From Firmicutes bacterium UBA5499 (lineage in GTDB: Bacteria > Bacillota > DTU084), in assembly GCA_002426275.1 (NCBI GenBank), contig DIPB01000156.1, forward strand, positions 499-20,889: a DNA stretch of 20,391 nucleotides, in the 5' to 3' direction. Under the pieces are notes generated by a model that worked only from the letters and a program-made list of their open reading frames with translations, had not been told where the DNA came from and did not search any database. The position numbers and the translations under genes are program-made. Below, piece after piece: positions 18,223 to 20,391 of the stretch; the stretch's first letter is position 1, and each line of letters opens with the position of its first letter.

Positions 18223-19551
18223 TCAGGCGGATTGAATGAGCTGCAGCAGTTCCCGTAGTTGATTAGCCAGGGCCTCGCTTTTGGTCTGTTCCTGATTGAT
18301 TTTTTCCCAGGCGTGCAACACGGTTGTATGGTCTCTGCCGCCAAATTCTTTGCCGATCTTAGGCAGAGAGGCGTCTGTCAATTCCCTGCACAAAAACATG
18401 GCGATTTGCCTTGGCAAGGCAACTTCCCGCGTACGCTTTTTGGCTTTGAGATCTGCCACGCTGACGCCAAAATATTCTTCGGTTTTTTTTTGAATCAGCT
18501 CAATGGAGACAGGCTTGCGCTGGGCTGGAAGAATGTCGGCCAGAACTTGTTTAGCTTCGTCCAAAGTGACTTCAGTTTGCTTCAGAGCGCAGTGGGCTGT
18601 GACTTTAACCAAAGCTCCCTCAAGTTCTCTGATGTTGGAACTGAACTGTTTGGCGATGAAGACTAAGACATCATTGGGTATTTCCAAGCTGTCTAAAGTG
18701 ACTTTTTTCTTTAAAATTGCGATTCTGGTTTCCAGATCCGGAGCCTGGATATCTGCAATTAAGCCGCCTTCAAAACGGGAGCGAAGCCTGTCCTCTAAAG
18801 TGGCGATATCTTTAGGCGGACGATCGCTTGTGAGCACTATTTGCTTATTGGCTCCGTGAAGGGTATTGAAAGTGTGAAAAAACTCTTCTTGAGTTTGTTC
18901 TTTGCCGGCCAAAAACTGAACGTCGTCCACCAACAAAATGTCCACTGTGCGGTAAGCATTACGAAAATCATCGGTTCTGTGATCGCGGATGGCATTAATC
19001 AGCTCATTTGTGAAATGCTCCGAAGAGACGTATGCCACTTTCGCTTGGGGATTTCGCTCTAGGATCCAATGACCGATGGCATGCATCAGGTGAGTTTTTC
19101 CCAGACCAACTCCGCCGTAAATGAAAAGAGGGTTATACGCTTGCCCTGGGGTTTGGGCCACAGCTTGGGCGGCGGCATGCACAAACCGGTTGTTGTTGCC
19201 CACAACGAAAGTTTCAAAGGTATATTTGGGATTTAAAGGAGTAATCAGCGAATCTGCAGCATTAGTTTCCCGCAAGTTTTGTAACACCTCTTCTTTTTCC
19301 TGAGGGTACACCAGCCGTAGCTTCCACTGGTCCCCGCCGACTAATTTTAACGCTTCTGAGAGCACTGGTAAGTAGCGGATCTCGACCCAGTCCCTTGTCG
19401 TGTTCTCAGTGACCTCCATATATAAAGTGTAATCTTCAATGGCAAGTGGGTTGCATTTATTAAGCCAAGTCTCTAAACTGGATGGGCTTATTCTCTGTTG
19501 GAGTAAAGACATCAGCCCGGACCATAATTGCTGCATTTGGGGATCGGTCAT
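18223..19551 (-). CDS. dnaA: Chromosomal replication initiator DnaA
   Basis: A 442-residue AAA+ initiator that opens oriC in its ATP form. Domain I is at about 1-85 (LETWLNKCNPLAIE), with a short domain II linker. Domain III has Walker A GGVGLGKT (146-153), Walker B LLVDDVQFL (206-214), the DRLRSRFEGGL arginine-containing block (254-264) and sensor 2 SSNIRELEGAL. Domain IV (about 345-442) has KKRTREVALPRQIAMFL and the DNA-contacting signature GGRDHTTVLHA (404-414). The ATG at 19551 follows a modest GAGG ribosome-binding site. It is 25 bp downstream of the GHKL-wHTH gene and probably co-transcribed; no promoter is obvious in that 25-bp gap. Confidence 0.99.
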   Translation of the reverse strand: MTDPQMQQLWSGLMSLLQQRISPSSLETWLNKCNPLAIEDYTLYMEVTENTTRDWVEIRYLPVLSEALKLVGGDQWKLRLVYPQEKEEVLQNLRETNAADSLITPLNPKYTFETFVVGNNNRFVHAAAQAVAQTPGQAYNPLFIYGGVGLGKTHLMHAIGHWILERNPQAKVAYVSSEHFTNELINAIRDHRTDDFRNAYRTVDILLVDDVQFLAGKEQTQEEFFHTFNTLHGANKQIVLTSDRPPKDIATLEDRLRSRFEGGLIADIQAPDLETRIAILKKKVTLDSLEIPNDVLVFIAKQFSSNIRELEGALVKVTAHCALKQTEVTLDEAKQVLADILPAQRKPVSIELIQKKTEEYFGVSVADLKAKKRTREVALPRQIAMFLCRELTDASLPKIGKEFGGRDHTTVLHAWEKINQEQTKSEALANQLRELLQLIQSA

Positions 19552-19576
19552 TCAAGTCGCCTCGCTCTAAGATGCT

Positions 19577-20391
19577 CTATTTGATGTATTCCGGAACCAT
19601 ATTCATTCCTAGTGGGGTTAAACAGCGTTTTCCCCCCTCTGTTGTTTTTACAAGTCCAAGACTTTCTAAAGTTGAAAGCTCACGAAATGCGGTTGTGAGG
19701 CTAAGCCCCAGTTTGTTTGCAGCCGTACTGGGCCCCACTTCGCCTTCCTCTGTGATCAGCAGGAAAACTTTGAGTTGTCTTTGGGTGAGCTTAGGTGGAT
19801 TGGGACTGGTAGTCAATGGGGTATTATATTGTTCGAGATTTGGATTCCTTTTTCCTTCTTCTATATTTTTACTCGGCTGTTCACTTTCTTCGCTAGAACT
19901 TGCCGTTTCGGCTAAAGAAATGGTTACGACTGTACCGCCGGTGATATTTTCTTGGATTTCAATATTTCCACCTAAGCTTTTCAGGGCTTCTCTGGCAACC
20001 GGCAGTCCGGATCCGACCCCTTTTATATATTTTTTTTCCGCGGTTGTGGCGCTGGAAAAACCTGGCTGAAAAGCTTTTTCAGGGTCTGAAATTCCGGGCC
20101 CATGGTCAGAAAACCTTAGGGTATTGCCGTCTGGAAAGATCGTGACAGTGACGTCGCTGAACTTGGCATGCAGCAAGTTTTCCACTAATTCCTTGATCAC
20201 GGAAAAGGGCATTGTTCCCCCTTTTTCCTGAGCCAATTGGTAGATTTGTTGTGAAAAGGTTTCGATTGCCGCGGCAAGATTTTTCCCCTGGCAGTTTATG
20301 ACTCTCGGGGCACATGTAAAAGAATCATAAATGGCAATTGTGATCTGCGGATTTAGTTTTTTGCCAAAAATCGGACCCAAGTCGTCGCCCC
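19577..20391 (-). CDS. GHKL ATPase fused to winged-helix DNA-binding domain, 5' end outside window
   Basis: The frame is open to the right edge (GDD before LGPIFGKKL), so the true start probably lies just outside; a TTG at 20380 is possible. Counting from that TTG: residues about 12-40 (ITIAIYDSFTCAPRVI), then a histidine-kinase-type ATPase with N-box VIKELVENLLHAKF (61-74), FSDHGPGI (90-97) and KGVGSGLPVARE (120-131), ending GGTVVTISL. There is no dimerisation/His-phosphoacceptor domain, so it is not a normal sensor kinase; anti-sigma-factor/MutL-like ATP binding is closer. A Ser/Glu/Asn/Pro-rich linker (158-196) leads to a winged-helix domain (197-255: LTQRQLKVFLLITEEG, STAANKLGLSLTTAFRELS). 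I recall such ATPases upstream of dnaA in Clostridia such as Pelotomaculum and Moorella. Position suggests it regulates dnaA or initiation; unproven. Confidence 0.85.
   Translation of the reverse strand, partial: GDDLGPIFGKKLNPQITIAIYDSFTCAPRVINCQGKNLAAAIETFSQQIYQLAQEKGGTMPFSVIKELVENLLHAKFSDVTVTIFPDGNTLRFSDHGPGISDPEKAFQPGFSSATTAEKKYIKGVGSGLPVAREALKSLGGNIEIQENITGGTVVTISLAETASSSEESEQPSKNIEEGKRNPNLEQYNTPLTTSPNPPKLTQRQLKVFLLITEEGEVGPSTAANKLGLSLTTAFRELSTLESLGLVKTTEGGKRCLTPLGMNMVPEYIK

Noticed and set aside
19482..20069. 195-codon plus-strand ORF across dnaA and the GHKL-wHTH gene
   Set aside because: It is Ser/Phe-rich antisense of two conserved genes, without a start signal.

Overview
The window looks like the chromosomal replication-origin region of an endospore-forming member of the Bacillota (Clostridia or a related class such as Limnochordia). 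The evidence is the gene order dnaA-dnaN-yaaA-recF-remB-gyrB-gyrA, a perfect CIRCE operator ahead of groESL, the spore-associated protein YyaC, a VanW/G5 exported protein, and strong AGGAGG-type ribosome-binding sites. Base composition is fairly balanced. Genus cannot be told from the sequence. Two proteins with probable beta-barrel regions raise the possibility of a diderm (outer-membrane) lineage.

Layout, left to right. 1-684 (+): 3' end of a membrane pyrophosphatase gene (hppA), then a possible 29-codon ORF whose ribosome-binding site lies in a hairpin. 836-5645 (-): three consecutive genes for exported proteins. These are a barrel-like protein with a long leader, a CBM9-type protein with its own sigma-A-like promoter, and a large zinc-peptidase/beta-propeller/barrel-like protein. 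5726-7860 (+): promoter, CIRCE, groES, groEL and a strong terminator. 7861-8371: a frameshifted transposase fragment. 8372-9760 (-): a VanW-family gene, preceded by a small frame-disrupted ORF (9820-10112, -). 10168-10800 (+): yyaC, which overlaps the 3' end of gyrA and carries gyrA's probable terminator inside its coding sequence.

From 20391 down to 10781 everything is on the minus strand and reads as one replication/topology block. It begins with a GHKL ATPase fused to a winged-helix domain (5' end outside the window), 25 bp ahead of dnaA. Then come dnaA, a 224-bp intergenic oriC, dnaN, yaaA, recF, remB, gyrB and gyrA. Most junctions are tight: recF starts on a TTG overlapping the yaaA stop, and gyrA overlaps gyrB by 8 bp. 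The exception is remB-gyrB, where a terminator-like hairpin sits about 20 nt before the gyrB start. The oriC gap holds DnaA-box-like 9-mers, including two at exactly 11-bp spacing near dnaA. Close to dnaN there is a box pair, a GC-rich spacer and three TAG triplets, which matches the DnaA-trio unwinding architecture known from Bacillus.

Most of the window is conserved housekeeping sequence. The less ordinary parts are the GHKL-wHTH gene coupled to dnaA, the exported/barrel gene cluster, the gyrB hairpin, the gyrA terminator inside yyaC, and the disrupted ORF at 9.8-10.1 kb.
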